A stretch of DNA of 64,000 bases, from positions 204,976-268,975 of the forward strand of contig JAJPHC010000030.1 of assembly GCA_021325515.1 (NCBI GenBank), written 5' to 3'. The position numbers and the translations under genes were made by a program. Origin of the DNA: Acidobacteriota bacterium (GTDB taxonomy: Bacteria > Acidobacteriota > Thermoanaerobaculia > Gp7-AA8). The notes beneath the pieces were generated by a model, which saw only the letters and a list, made by a program, of their open reading frames with translations, was not told where the DNA came from and ran no database searches. Positions 16,029-26,467 of this stretch are shown here, one piece after another (position 1 is the stretch's first letter; each line of letters begins with the position of its first letter).

Positions 16029-16844
16029 TCAGTGGTACGTCTTATCGAACAGCACCTTGCAGAGAAACCGCACCTTGTTGAAATCGGCGTCGTTGATCGC
16101 TTCCGCACCCGCGCTGAAGCGCTGCCGCCGCGCGTTAGGGCCCGGCTTGTAGGCGACCATCGCGGCGCGGATCTTCTCGAACAGCGGCACATCGATCTCC
16201 TTGTGCGCGACGATCGTGCCGCCCGGCACGCGCTCTGAGACATCGAGCGCACGCAGCTTGTCCTTGTTCGCTTCGTACACGATGGTCGCCAGCGCGCCGG
16301 CGTCCGCCGATCCGCTCACCACGGCGCGCACGATCGCATCCTGCTGCGAACCGAGATACTGCGCCTTCAGATCCGTCATCTTCATCTGATGCTTCGACAG
16401 CAGGAGCCGCGGCAGCAGATCGGTCGTCGTCGAGCCTTCGTAGCCGAACGCGAATCGCTTCCCTTTCAACTGCTCGAACGTCCGGATGGGAGAGCCCGTC
16501 GCCACGACGATCACCGACTCCTGCCACTTCGGCGCCTCGGCCACGACGGGAATCGCGCCGATCTCATGATGTGCCTGCACGTATTTCACGGAGCCGACGA
16601 GCATCAGCTCGGCCTTTCCCGCTTTGAACGCGTCGTATGCGGCGTCATAGCTCGGATACGTCGTCACCGTGAAATGCATCTCGGGCTGCGCGTTGAGATG
16701 CGCGAGCAGACCCTCGAGCTCGGTCGCCGCCGCTCCCGGACTCTTCCCTTCCGCCGTCGCGATGACAAAGGTGCGCGGCGCAGCAGCGGTCGCGAAAGCG
16801 ACAAGAAGACAGCAAAGAGTCGTGAGAAACCGGTGAATGCGCAT
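16029..16844 (-). CDS. PhnD-like phosphate/phosphonate-type ABC substrate-binding protein
   Basis: 271 aa with a signal peptide (FLTTLCCLLVAFATAAA). The periplasmic-binding fold is of the phosphate/phosphite/phosphonate type: TYPSYDAAYDAFKAGKAELM, FAFGYEGSTTTDLLPRLLL, and GSADAGALATIVYEANKDKL. No permease or ATPase gene lies next to it, so it may be an orphan binding protein or serve as a sensor input. The start at 16844 is set by the signal peptide and by TATACT (16854-16859, minus strand) 9 nt upstream; longer starts are non-hydrophobic. The ligand is unknown. Confidence 0.85.
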   Translation of the reverse strand: MRIHRFLTTLCCLLVAFATAAAPRTFVIATAEGKSPGAAATELEGLLAHLNAQPEMHFTVTTYPSYDAAYDAFKAGKAELMLVGSVKYVQAHHEIGAIPVVAEAPKWQESVIVVATGSPIRTFEQLKGKRFAFGYEGSTTTDLLPRLLLSKHQMKMTDLKAQYLGSQQDAIVRAVVSGSADAGALATIVYEANKDKLRALDVSERVPGGTIVAHKEIDVPLFEKIRAAMVAYKPGPNARRQRFSAGAEAINDADFNKVRFLCKVLFDKTYH

Positions 16845-16853
16845 GAGGTGCAC

Positions 16854-16859
16854 AGTATA
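16854..16859 (-). promoter_or_regulatory. -10 box (TATACT) of the phnD-like gene
   Basis: TATACT on the minus strand ends 9 nt before the ATG at 16844. Confidence 0.5.
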
Positions 16860-16963
16860 GGCGGGCGCCTCAGTAAATAACTGATTGACTTGCACTACCG
16901 CGATCCTCAAAATCGCCCGCGGTCCAAAGACCGCCGGCCGTCGTCCCCGGCGATTCAGACTGA

Positions 16964-16982
16964 AAAACCAGGTAGGGGTTTT
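16964..16982. promoter_or_regulatory. possible operator upstream of the giant DUF11 gene
   Basis: AAAACC and GGTTTT are inverted around AGGTAGG, about 60 nt before the start codon at 17045. It may be a regulator site, without a recognised family. Confidence 0.25.
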
Positions 16983-17044
16983 ACCGGGAGCGGAACTTCC
17001 TCAGCGGGAGTTTTCTGCACCTGCGTGAGCCGAGGAGTGATCCG

Positions 17045-20000
17045 ATGAAAAATTACCGACTGGCCGTCCTGTTTGCGCTCGTTGCCATCGCTGCACTGCC
17101 CGTCTACGCAACTCTGACGGTCAATCCGATCACCTGGAACATCGTCGGACTCGACAGCAATAGCCCGGCCTCGGGCCCTCATCTCTTTCCAGTCGGTGCG
17201 CGCGTCTGTTCGAACGTTGCCACGACGAACGTCGCCGTCAACTTCGTCTGGGACAGTGCGAACGCGAATGTGAATCTTCGCGCTGGATCGGCGAGCACGA
17301 TCAACCTCGCATCGATCGGTGCGGGTCAGTGCGCCGATGCGTACTTCGAAGTCGACATCACGCAGACGGCCGCTGCCTTCGACACCACGAGGCGCTATCA
17401 CATCACCGCACAGGACGGAAGCGGCACGGTCTCGACGACGATACCGCGCGAGCTCTTCGTCGAACACCTCATCTCGCAGAGCCGCAACTCGATCAACGAC
17501 GTGAAATATGGACCCGTCGGAGGTCCGTACACGTCGGTCGCGGCCGGCGGTTCGATGGCGCTCCTCGTCGGCAACACCTACGACATCCAGCTCCTCGGCG
17601 GCACGGCGACGCAGGGCTACAACCAGTTCGAAGAGTTCATCAACTTTCCCAACACGATTTTTCAGATCACCAAAGTCAGCACCTCGTATTCGGCAGACGA
17701 TTCACCCTTCGTTCCGAACCCGAACGACAAGCTGTACGCGGATGCCTGCCAATGGGAGAACGATCCGAACAGCCCGAACTACCTCGCCTGTGTAGGCGGC
17801 GACTTCAAGGCCGGCGGCAGCAACGTCGTCACGACGTACACGCTGAAGATCATCAGCGGCGGCGGCACGAACCAGTCACTCGGCTCGCTGCTCTATGACT
17901 TCTCCGGCAGCAGCTTCCACTACAACGCCGACTTCGGTGTCGGCGCGCGCATCGCGGCGATCATCGATCCCACGGCGTCGACCATCGCGAAGTCGTTCAC
18001 GCCGAATCCTGCATCGCTCAACGGCGTCTCGACGCTCAAGTTCACGCTGACGAATCCCAACGGCGCACCGTTAAGCGGATACAACTTCGTCGACAACCTT
18101 CCGGCGAATCTGACGATCGCCAATCCGAACGGCGCCACGACGAGCGGCTGCGGCACGCCGGCGCTGACGGCGACCGCAGGAACGAGCACGATCACGTTCT
18201 CGAACGGCACCGTCGCAGCGAACGGCACGTGCGTCATCAATGTTAATGTGACGCCCTCCGCGACAGGCACGCTGACCAACACCACGAACAATCTTTTCAT
18301 CGGCACGATCGACACCGGCAAGACGGCGACGGCGAATCTGACCGTGAACAATGCGCCGCCTCCGGGAACGGGGCTTTGCGGCACCGTCATCGCGAAGTGG
18401 ACCTTTCCCAGCGGATTCACACTGGCATCCCCGGCGCCAACGACGAACACAGTCACGGCATCCGCAAACCCCGGCCCCGGTCTCTCGAGTCCGACCATTC
18501 AATCGACGAACAGCACGACCACCGCGGATGGAACGGCTTCGTGGGGCTCGAACGGTGCCATCACGACAGGCACGACGCTGACGACGGCGAACGACGACTA
18601 TTTTCAGTTCGTCATCGACACGACCGGGATCACGAGCGTCACGCTGAGCTTCGACGCGCTGAAGAAAACGCCCAATGGACCAGCGGGTCTCGCGGTGTTC
18701 CACACGACGGCGGCCAAGACGAACGGCTCCGCCGAATCCGTGTCCGCGGACTTCAACAACGTGAACGCGCTTCCTTCGCAGAATACCTGGGTGACGTTCG
18801 GTTCGATCACCGTGAGCTCGGGGCTGAACGCGGCAGGGAATACGTTCTTCCGCATCTATCCGTACAACTCCGGGAACACGAACTCCGGCTCCGACAGCAA
18901 CATCGACAACGTGACGTTCACGGTTTGCACGACCGCGATCAAGCCGACGATTGCGAAGTCGTTTTCGCCAAACCCCATTGCGGTCAATGGCGTCTCGACG
19001 CTCACCTTCACGCTCACGAATACGAACACCGCGCAGCTCACGGGCGCTGCGTTCACCGACGCGCTCCCCGCGGGCACGCAAGTCGCCGCGACTCCTTCGG
19101 CTTCGACGACGTGCAGCGGTGCGAGCTGGGCTCCCGCCGCCGGCAACACCACGCTTACGTTCAGCGCCGGCACGATTCCGGCGAGCGGCTCGTGCACCGC
19201 GCAAGTGAATGTCACGGCGACGACCGCCGGCCCTCACGCCAACATCAGCAGCAATCCTTCGACAACAGAGAGCGGCACGACGACGGATAGCGTCGCCACC
19301 GCAACGCTGACCGCGGTCCTTCCTCCGTCGATCTCGAAGCAGTTCGCGCCGAATCCGATTCTCGCCAACGGCGTCTCGACGCTGACGTTCACCATCACGA
19401 ATCCGAATCCGAACAACGCGATCAGCGGCGTTGCGTTCGGCGACACCTTCCCCACCTCGCCGGGAGCGATGGTGGTTGCAGGGACTCCCGCGGCGACGAC
19501 GAACGGCTGCGGCGCGCCGACGTTCTCACCCGCCGCCGGCGCTGGGAGTATCTCCTTCAGCAATGGCACGATCGCCGCGGGTGGAACGTGTACGGTGACG
19601 GTCAACGTCACGGCGCCAACGGTCGGCAACTACAACAACACGAGCGGCAATGTCTCCCACATCATCAACGCCGCCACGGTGAACGGCAACACAGCGAGCA
19701 GCACGCTCACCGTGACTCCGCCGCATCCGTCGATCGGCCTGCTCAAGCAGGTCGGGCTTTCGGCGACCGGCCCCTGGACCAACTATCAGGCGATCACGAC
19801 GGGATCTCCCGTCTACTATCAATTCACCGTAGAGAACACGGGCGACGTTCCCCTCAGCCCCATCAGTCTCACCGACAACACGCTCAACGTGTCGACATGC
19901 AATGCGACATTCTCATCGCTCACGCTGCCGGTCGCGGTCGCGGCGAACAACAATCACATCGTCACCTGCGTCGTCGGACCCGTTTCGACAACCTCCGGCC

Positions 20001-23000
20001 TGCACACGAACATCGCGCATTCGACCGGGACCTTCAGCGGCACTCCGTACAACTCGCCGAACTCCTCGGCCAGTTACGCCACGACCGGTCTGACGCTCGT
20101 GAAGAGCGCCACGGAGTCCACGTTCACGCTCCCTGGCGATGTGCTGCACTACAGCTATCTCGTCACCAACAGCGGCTTCGCGCCGCTCGCCGGCCCGGTT
20201 ACCGTGAGCGACAATAAGACGACCGTGACCTGTCCGAGTGTGACGACGGTCGGCGATCTCGACAACTATCTCGATCCGGGCGAGTCGATCACCTGCACGG
20301 CGACCTACACGATCACCGGGACGGACGTCTCCAACGCCTCGGTTACGAACACCGCGACTGCGACGGTGTTCGGAGTCAACTCCAATAGCTCCAGCAAGAC
20401 CGTTCCGCTCTCGACCTCGGCCGATGTCTCGATCGTCAAGACGTTGACGACCGCAGGTCCGTACCACGCCGGCGACTCCATCAGCTACACACTCGTCGTC
20501 GCCAACGCAGGCCCGTCGACGGCGACCAGCATCCAGGTGACCGACACGCCGTCGAACATGACGATCACCAACGTCAGCGGCAGCGGCTGTGCGGCATTAC
20601 CCTGCACGATCGCCTCGCTCGCGTCCGGGAACAACACGACCATCAACGTCACGGCGACGATCACCGCGGCCGGCGCGTTCGACAACAGCGCGACGGTCAC
20701 GGCGGCACAGCCCGATCCGGTGCCGGGCAACAACACCGACAACACCGGCAACGGCGGCACCGCGGCTGCCGCGGCCGATGTGTCGATCGTCAAGACATTG
20801 ACCACCGCCGGCCCGTATCACGCCGGCGATTCGATCAGCTACACGCTCGTCGTGGCCAACGCCGGTCCCTCGACGGCTACCAGCATCCAGGTCACCGACA
20901 CGCCGTCGAACATGACGATTACCAACGTCAGCGGCAGCGGCTGCTCCGCGTTCCCCTGCACGATCGCCTCGCTCGCGAACGGTGCGAACACCACGATCAA
21001 CGTCACGGCGACGATCACCGCCGCCGGCGCGTTCGACAACAGCGCCACAGCCACCGCGGCGGAGTTCGACCCGAACACCGGCAACAACACCGACAACACC
21101 GGCAACGGCGGCACCGCAGTCGCCTCGGCCGATGTGTCGATCGTCAAGACATTGACCACCGCCGGCCCTTTCCACGCCGGCGATTCGATCAGCTACACGC
21201 TCGTCGTCGCCAACGCCGGCCCCTCGACCGCGACGAGCATCCAGGTCACCGACACGCCGTCGAACATGACGATCACCAACGTCAGCGGCAGCGGCTGTGC
21301 GGCTCTCCCCTGCACGATCGCTTCGCTCGCGAACGGCGCCAACACAACGATCAACGTCACGGCGAAGATCACCGCCGCCGGCGCCTTCGACAACACGGCG
21401 ACGGCGACCGCCGTGCAGTTCGACCCGAACACCGGCAACAACACCGACAACACCGGCAACGGCGGCACGGCGGTTGCCGCGGCCGACGTCTCACTGGTCA
21501 AGACATTGACCACCGCCGGCCCCTATCACGCCGGAGACTCGATCAGCTACACGCTCGTCGTGGCCAACGCCGGCCCCTCGACCGCGACCAGCATTCAGGT
21601 CACCGACACTCCGACGAATCTGACGATCACGAACGTCAGCGGCAGCGGCTGCTCGGCGCTTCCCTGCACGATCGCCTCGCTGGCCAACGGTGCCAACACG
21701 ACGATCAACGTCACGGCGACGATCATCGCCACGGGCGCATTCGACAACACCGCGACCGCGACGGCCGCGGAGTTCGATCCGAACACTTCCAACAACACCG
21801 ACAGCACCGGCAATGGCGGTACGGCCGTCGGGTCCGCCGACGTCTCTCTGGTCAAGACATTGACCACTGCCGGCCCGTACCACGCCGGCGATTCGATCAG
21901 CTACACGCTCGTCGTGGCCAACGCCGGTCCGTCGACGGCCACCAGCATCCAGGTCACCGACACGCCGTCGAGCATGACGATCACCAACGTCAGCGGCAGC
22001 GGCTGCTCGGCGCTCCCCTGCACAATCGCCTCGCTCGCGAACGGCGCCAACACCACGATCAACGTCACGGCGACGATCACCGCCGCCGGCGCGTTCGACA
22101 ACAGCGCGACGGCGACCGCCGTCCAGTTCGACCCGAACACCGGCAACAACACCGACAACACCGGCAACGGCGGCACCGCAGCCGCCTCGGCCGATGTGTC
22201 GATCGTCAAGACATTGACCACCGCCGGCCCCTACCACGCCGGCGATTCCATCAGCTACACGCTGGTCGTCGCCAACGCCGGCCCCTCGACCGCGACGAAC
22301 ATCCAGGTCACCGACACGCCGTCGAACATGACGATCACCAACGTCAGCGGCAGCGGCTGCTCGGCTTTGCCTTGCACGATCGCTTCGCTCGCGAACGGCG
22401 CCAACACCACGATCAACGTCACGGCGACCATCACCGCCACCGGCGCGTTCGACAACACCGCCACGGCCACGCCTGCCGAGTTCGACCCGAACACCGGCAA
22501 CAACACCGACAACACCGGCAACGGCGGCACCGCCGCGGCGGCCGCGGACGTGTCGGTCGTGAAGACGCTCGTCACCGCCGGCCCCTATCACATCAGCGAT
22601 TCGATCCAGTACACGCTCGTCGTCGCCAACGGCGGTCCGTCGACAGCGACGAACGTCCAGGTCACCGATACGCCCACGAATCTCGCCATCACCAACGTCA
22701 GCGGCGGCGGCTGCTCGGCGCTTCCCTGCACGATCGCCTCGATGGCCAACGGCGCCAGCGTCACGATCACGGTGACGGCGACGATCACCGCGACGGGCAC
22801 GTTCGACAACAGCGCCACCGTCACCGCGGCGGAGTTCGACCCGAACACCGGCAACAATTCCGACAACACCGGCAACAGCGGCACCGCGACGGCGCTGGCC
22901 GACGTCTCGATCGTCAAGACATTGACCACCGCCGGTCCCTACTCGCTCAACGAGTCGATCCAGTACACGCTGGCCGTCGCCAATGCCGGACCTTCGACGG

Positions 23001-26000
23001 CGACGAACGTCCAGATCGCCGACACGCCAACCAACATGACGATCACCAACGTCAGCGGCGGCGGATGCTCGGCGCTTCCCTGTACGATCGCCTCGATGGC
23101 ATCGGGCGGCAGCGCCACGATCACGGTAACGGCCACGATCACGGCGACCGGCGCCTTCTCCAACACCGCGACGGTCAGCGCGACGGAGCCCGATCCGAAC
23201 AGCGGCAACAACTCTTCGACGGCGGGCGGCAACGCCTCCGCCGCGGCCGACGTCTCGGTCGTCAAGACGTTGACCACCGCCGCTCCGTACACGCTCGGCC
23301 AGAATGTGACCTACACGCTCCTCGTCGCGAACGCCGGACCTTCGACGGCGACGAATGTCCAGGTCACCGACACCCCGACGAATCTGACGATTCAGACCGT
23401 CAGCGGCGGCGGCTGCGCGGCGCTCCCCTGCACCATCGCCTCGCTGGCCAACGGAGCGAGCGTCACGATCACCGTCACAGCAACGATCAACGCCACGACC
23501 TTCGACAACAGCAGCACGGTCAGCGCGACGGAGCTCGATCCGAACCCCGGCAACAACACGGACAACACCGGCAATGCCGGCTCGACCGGCACACCGGCCG
23601 ACATGCAGATCGTCAAGACGTTGACGACCAGCGGTCCGTTCTCCGCCGGCCAGAGCATCACCTACACGCTGCAGATCACCAATGGCGGCCCGGCCAACGC
23701 CACCAGCATCCAGGTCACCGACACGCCCACGAACCTCACGATCACGAACGTGACGGGCGGCGGCTGCTCCGCGCTCCCCTGCACGATTCCCAGCATGCTC
23801 AACGGCGCGAGCGTGACGATCACCGTGACGGCGACGATCAACGCCGCCGGCGCCTTCGACAACTCGGCGAGCGTCTTCGCAGCCGAGGGGGATCCGAATC
23901 TGGCGAACAACACGGACAGCACGGGAAATGGCGGCAACGCCGCCGCCGCGGCCGACGTCTCGATGGTCAAGACGTTGACGACCGCGGGCCCCTATGCGCC
24001 GGGACAGGCGGTCAGCTACACGCTCGTCGTGGCCAACGGCGGCCCGTCGACGGCGACGAACATTCAGGTCACCGATACGCCGGCGAACCTCACGATCACC
24101 AACGTCAGCGGCAGCGGCTGTTCCGCGCTCCCCTGCACCATCGCCAGCCTGGCCAGCGCCGCGAGCACCACGATCAATGTTACGGCCACGATCAACGCGG
24201 CGGGCGCGTTCGACAACGGCGCGACTGCCACCGCAACGGAGACGGATCCGAATCCAGGCAACAACAGCGACAGCAGCGGCAACGGCGGCACGGCAGTCTC
24301 GGCCGACGTCTCGGTCGTCAAGACATTGACCACCGCGGGGCCCTATCTCCAGGGCCAGACGCTGACGTACACCCTGCTCGTCGCCAACGCCGGACCGTCC
24401 ACGGCGACCAGCATCCAGGTCACCGACACGCCGTCGAATCTGACGATCACCAACGTCAGCGGCGGCGGCTGCTCGGCGCTCCCCTGCACCATCGCCAGCC
24501 TCTCCAGCGGCGCCAGCACGACGATCACCGTGACGGCCACGATCAACGCGCCGGGCGCCTTCGACAACAGCTCCACGGTCGCCGCGGCCGAGCCGGATCC
24601 CAATCCGGCGAACAATACGGATAGCACCGGCAACGGCGGCAACGCGTCTCCGGTCGCCGACGTCTCGATCGTCAAGACGTTGACCACCGCAGGACCCTTC
24701 AGCTCCGGCCAGAGCATCACCTACACGCTGGTCGTGGCCAACGGCGGTCCGTCCGCGGCGACGTCGATTCAGGTCACCGACACACCGACCAACCTCACGA
24801 TCACCAACGTCAGCGGCGGCGGTTGCGCGGCACTCCCCTGCACGATTGCCAGCCTGGCCAACGGCGCCAGCGTGACGATTACGGTGACCGCCACGATCAC
24901 CGCCAGCGGCGCGTTCGACAACAGCGCGACGGCCACGGCGGTGGAAGCCGATCCCAATCTCACGAACAACACGGACAACACGGGCAACAACGGCATCACC
25001 GGGGCTTCCGCCGATGTGTCGATCGTCAAGACGTTGACTACCGCAGGGCCGTTCACGGCTGGGCAGTCGATCGCCTACACGCTCGTCGTGGCCAACGCCG
25101 GCCCCTCGACGGCGACGAACGTCCAGGTCACCGACACGCCCACGAATCTCACCATCACCGGCGTGAGCGGCGGCGGCTGTGCGGCGCTTCCCTGTACGAT
25201 CGCCAGCCTGGCGTCGGGAGCTAGCGCAACGATCAACGTCACGGCGACGATCAATGCCAGTGGTGCGTTCGACAACACCGCCACCGTCTCGGCAACCGAG
25301 CCCGATCCGAATCCCGGCAACAACACCGACAGCACCGGCAACGGCGGCAACGCCTCGCCGCTGGCCGATGTCTCGATCGTCAAGACGTTGACCACCGCCG
25401 GACCGTTCACCGCCTCGCAGCAGGTCGCCTACACGCTGGTCGTGGCCAACGCGGGCCCGTCGCCGGCGACGACGATTCAGGTCACCGACACGCCCACGAA
25501 TCTCACGATCACCAGCGTGAGCGGCGGCGGCTGTGCGGCGCTTCCCTGCACCCTTGCCAGCCTCCCGGTCGGAGCCAGCGTCACGATCAATGTCACGGCG
25601 ACGATCAACACCAACGGCGCGTTCGACAACAGCGCGACCGCGCTCGCCGTCGAGACCGATCCCAATCTCGCCAACAACACCGACAACACCGGCAACGGCG
25701 GCACGGCCGGCGCGCAGACCGTCGACGTGATGATCACCAAGACCGCCAATGTCACGCAGTTGCAGGTCGGCGGAACCCTCGACTACACGCTCACCGTGCA
25801 CAACAACGGCCCCGGCACCGCGACGGGCGTGACCGTCACCGATCCGCTGCCGTCGTCGTACACGCTCCTGAGTGCAACGGCGAGTCAGGGTACGTGCAGC
25901 GGCACGACCACCGTGATCTGCTCGCTCGGAACGATGCTCAACGGCGGGACGGCAACGATCACGCTGCACGGCATCGTGACCCAGCCCGGCAATCTCACGA

Positions 26001-26173
26001 ACACGGCAACCGTCGTCGCCAACGAGTCCGAGACCTCAACATCCAACAACTCCTCGGTCACCGGCGTCGCCGTGATCCCGGGCGCCGCAATCCCGACCCT
26101 GAGCGAATACGGCCTGATGCTCATGGCCCTCTTCCTCGGCATCGCCGCAGTGATCGCAACGAAACGAAGCTGA
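17045..26173 (+). CDS. giant secreted DUF11-repeat protein with IPTL-CTERM sorting tail
   Basis: 3042 aa; predicted extracellular or outer-surface protein. A signal peptide ends near ALPVYA (residue 23); GAGGAG precedes the ATG. Residues about 24-310 are unique. They are followed by several beta-sandwich units starting with variants of IAKSFSPNPIAVNGVSTLTF (at about 18990, 19335 and elsewhere), then two different DUF11-type units. From 20420 come 15 tandem units of about 118 residues (354 nt), each starting ADVSIVKTLTTAGP, then a divergent 16th. The C terminus has the IPTL-CTERM tripartite signal: IPTLSEYG, a hydrophobic helix and KRS. The related sorting enzyme is not in the window. The threonine/asparagine-rich repeats suggest a stalk or adhesin and possible glycosylation. 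The first six repeats are much more alike than the last nine. Confidence 0.93.
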   Translation: MKNYRLAVLFALVAIAALPVYATLTVNPITWNIVGLDSNSPASGPHLFPVGARVCSNVATTNVAVNFVWDSANANVNLRAGSASTINLASIGAGQCADAYFEVDITQTAAAFDTTRRYHITAQDGSGTVSTTIPRELFVEHLISQSRNSINDVKYGPVGGPYTSVAAGGSMALLVGNTYDIQLLGGTATQGYNQFEEFINFPNTIFQITKVSTSYSADDSPFVPNPNDKLYADACQWENDPNSPNYLACVGGDFKAGGSNVVTTYTLKIISGGGTNQSLGSLLYDFSGSSFHYNADFGVGARIAAIIDPTASTIAKSFTPNPASLNGVSTLKFTLTNPNGAPLSGYNFVDNLPANLTIANPNGATTSGCGTPALTATAGTSTITFSNGTVAANGTCVINVNVTPSATGTLTNTTNNLFIGTIDTGKTATANLTVNNAPPPGTGLCGTVIAKWTFPSGFTLASPAPTTNTVTASANPGPGLSSPTIQSTNSTTTADGTASWGSNGAITTGTTLTTANDDYFQFVIDTTGITSVTLSFDALKKTPNGPAGLAVFHTTAAKTNGSAESVSADFNNVNALPSQNTWVTFGSITVSSGLNAAGNTFFRIYPYNSGNTNSGSDSNIDNVTFTVCTTAIKPTIAKSFSPNPIAVNGVSTLTFTLTNTNTAQLTGAAFTDALPAGTQVAATPSASTTCSGASWAPAAGNTTLTFSAGTIPASGSCTAQVNVTATTAGPHANISSNPSTTESGTTTDSVATATLTAVLPPSISKQFAPNPILANGVSTLTFTITNPNPNNAISGVAFGDTFPTSPGAMVVAGTPAATTNGCGAPTFSPAAGAGSISFSNGTIAAGGTCTVTVNVTAPTVGNYNNTSGNVSHIINAATVNGNTASSTLTVTPPHPSIGLLKQVGLSATGPWTNYQAITTGSPVYYQFTVENTGDVPLSPISLTDNTLNVSTCNATFSSLTLPVAVAANNNHIVTCVVGPVSTTSGLHTNIAHSTGTFSGTPYNSPNSSASYATTGLTLVKSATESTFTLPGDVLHYSYLVTNSGFAPLAGPVTVSDNKTTVTCPSVTTVGDLDNYLDPGESITCTATYTITGTDVSNASVTNTATATVFGVNSNSSSKTVPLSTSADVSIVKTLTTAGPYHAGDSISYTLVVANAGPSTATSIQVTDTPSNMTITNVSGSGCAALPCTIASLASGNNTTINVTATITAAGAFDNSATVTAAQPDPVPGNNTDNTGNGGTAAAAADVSIVKTLTTAGPYHAGDSISYTLVVANAGPSTATSIQVTDTPSNMTITNVSGSGCSAFPCTIASLANGANTTINVTATITAAGAFDNSATATAAEFDPNTGNNTDNTGNGGTAVASADVSIVKTLTTAGPFHAGDSISYTLVVANAGPSTATSIQVTDTPSNMTITNVSGSGCAALPCTIASLANGANTTINVTAKITAAGAFDNTATATAVQFDPNTGNNTDNTGNGGTAVAAADVSLVKTLTTAGPYHAGDSISYTLVVANAGPSTATSIQVTDTPTNLTITNVSGSGCSALPCTIASLANGANTTINVTATIIATGAFDNTATATAAEFDPNTSNNTDSTGNGGTAVGSADVSLVKTLTTAGPYHAGDSISYTLVVANAGPSTATSIQVTDTPSSMTITNVSGSGCSALPCTIASLANGANTTINVTATITAAGAFDNSATATAVQFDPNTGNNTDNTGNGGTAAASADVSIVKTLTTAGPYHAGDSISYTLVVANAGPSTATNIQVTDTPSNMTITNVSGSGCSALPCTIASLANGANTTINVTATITATGAFDNTATATPAEFDPNTGNNTDNTGNGGTAAAAADVSVVKTLVTAGPYHISDSIQYTLVVANGGPSTATNVQVTDTPTNLAITNVSGGGCSALPCTIASMANGASVTITVTATITATGTFDNSATVTAAEFDPNTGNNSDNTGNSGTATALADVSIVKTLTTAGPYSLNESIQYTLAVANAGPSTATNVQIADTPTNMTITNVSGGGCSALPCTIASMASGGSATITVTATITATGAFSNTATVSATEPDPNSGNNSSTAGGNASAAADVSVVKTLTTAAPYTLGQNVTYTLLVANAGPSTATNVQVTDTPTNLTIQTVSGGGCAALPCTIASLANGASVTITVTATINATTFDNSSTVSATELDPNPGNNTDNTGNAGSTGTPADMQIVKTLTTSGPFSAGQSITYTLQITNGGPANATSIQVTDTPTNLTITNVTGGGCSALPCTIPSMLNGASVTITVTATINAAGAFDNSASVFAAEGDPNLANNTDSTGNGGNAAAAADVSMVKTLTTAGPYAPGQAVSYTLVVANGGPSTATNIQVTDTPANLTITNVSGSGCSALPCTIASLASAASTTINVTATINAAGAFDNGATATATETDPNPGNNSDSSGNGGTAVSADVSVVKTLTTAGPYLQGQTLTYTLLVANAGPSTATSIQVTDTPSNLTITNVSGGGCSALPCTIASLSSGASTTITVTATINAPGAFDNSSTVAAAEPDPNPANNTDSTGNGGNASPVADVSIVKTLTTAGPFSSGQSITYTLVVANGGPSAATSIQVTDTPTNLTITNVSGGGCAALPCTIASLANGASVTITVTATITASGAFDNSATATAVEADPNLTNNTDNTGNNGITGASADVSIVKTLTTAGPFTAGQSIAYTLVVANAGPSTATNVQVTDTPTNLTITGVSGGGCAALPCTIASLASGASATINVTATINASGAFDNTATVSATEPDPNPGNNTDSTGNGGNASPLADVSIVKTLTTAGPFTASQQVAYTLVVANAGPSPATTIQVTDTPTNLTITSVSGGGCAALPCTLASLPVGASVTINVTATINTNGAFDNSATALAVETDPNLANNTDNTGNGGTAGAQTVDVMITKTANVTQLQVGGTLDYTLTVHNNGPGTATGVTVTDPLPSSYTLLSATASQGTCSGTTTVICSLGTMLNGGTATITLHGIVTQPGNLTNTATVVANESETSTSNNSSVTGVAVIPGAAIPTLSEYGLMLMALFLGIAAVIATKRS
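20420..25729 (+). repeat. 15 tandem 354-bp DUF11 coding repeats
   Basis: The unit boundary GCCGATGT recurs at 20420 and 20774, exactly 354 nt apart, and then at about this period to 25.7 kb. Units 1-6 share HAGDSISYTLVVANAG almost unchanged. Units 7-15 vary at this place (SLNESIQYT, LGQNVTYT, SAGQSITYT). Such an array is prone to copy-number change and misassembly. Confidence 0.9.
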
Positions 26174-26181
26174 CCGTCGCT

Positions 26182-26214
26182 CCCCCTCGCCCCGGCTCCG
26201 TCGGGGCGAGGGGG
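26182..26214 (+). terminator. strong hairpin after the giant gene
   Basis: CCCCCTCGCCCCG and CGGGGCGAGGGGG pair perfectly over 13 bp with a 7-nt loop, starting 9 nt after the stop codon. A GTTAAAAG tail follows rather than a T tract. Confidence 0.6.
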
Positions 26215-26219
26215 GTTAA

Positions 26220-26356
26220 AAGCGAAATTCAAAAAGCAGAAGGCAGAACGCAGAACGCAGAATTGAGAATTCAGAATTGATGTGGCGCTTCGCGCGTCGC
26301 TCTTCCTGAATTCTTCATTCTGCGTTCTGCGTTCTGCGTTCTGCATTTCGCTTTTG
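26220..26356. repeat. inverted array of CAGAACG-like heptamers
   Basis: AAGCGAAATTC, then repeated GCAGAAC units, face TTCTGCG repeats ending in ATTTCGCTTTT. The arms are complementary, giving a long hairpin that fills most of the 294-bp gap before the kinase gene. The remaining gap holds no ORF. Confidence 0.8.
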
Positions 26357-26467
26357 ACTCTCGTTGAAGAAGACACGAAAAGCGAAATTCAGAATTCTTG
26401 AATTTCCTCGCGCTCCGTCACCGCTGCCAGCTCCGCACGAACTGAAGCTGCGACAATAGTCGCCGGA

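Noticed and set aside
22372-24624. A 750-codon open frame in another plus-strand frame of the same repeats
   Set aside because: Low-complexity His/Arg/Gln-rich translation that only reflects the repeat unit; no start signal.
21491-25969. A 1492-codon open frame antisense to the giant DUF11 gene
   Set aside because: It mirrors the 354-bp repeats in GC-rich DNA, is Arg/Gly/Asp-rich without any domain, and the plus strand has a clear signal peptide, repeats and sorting tail.
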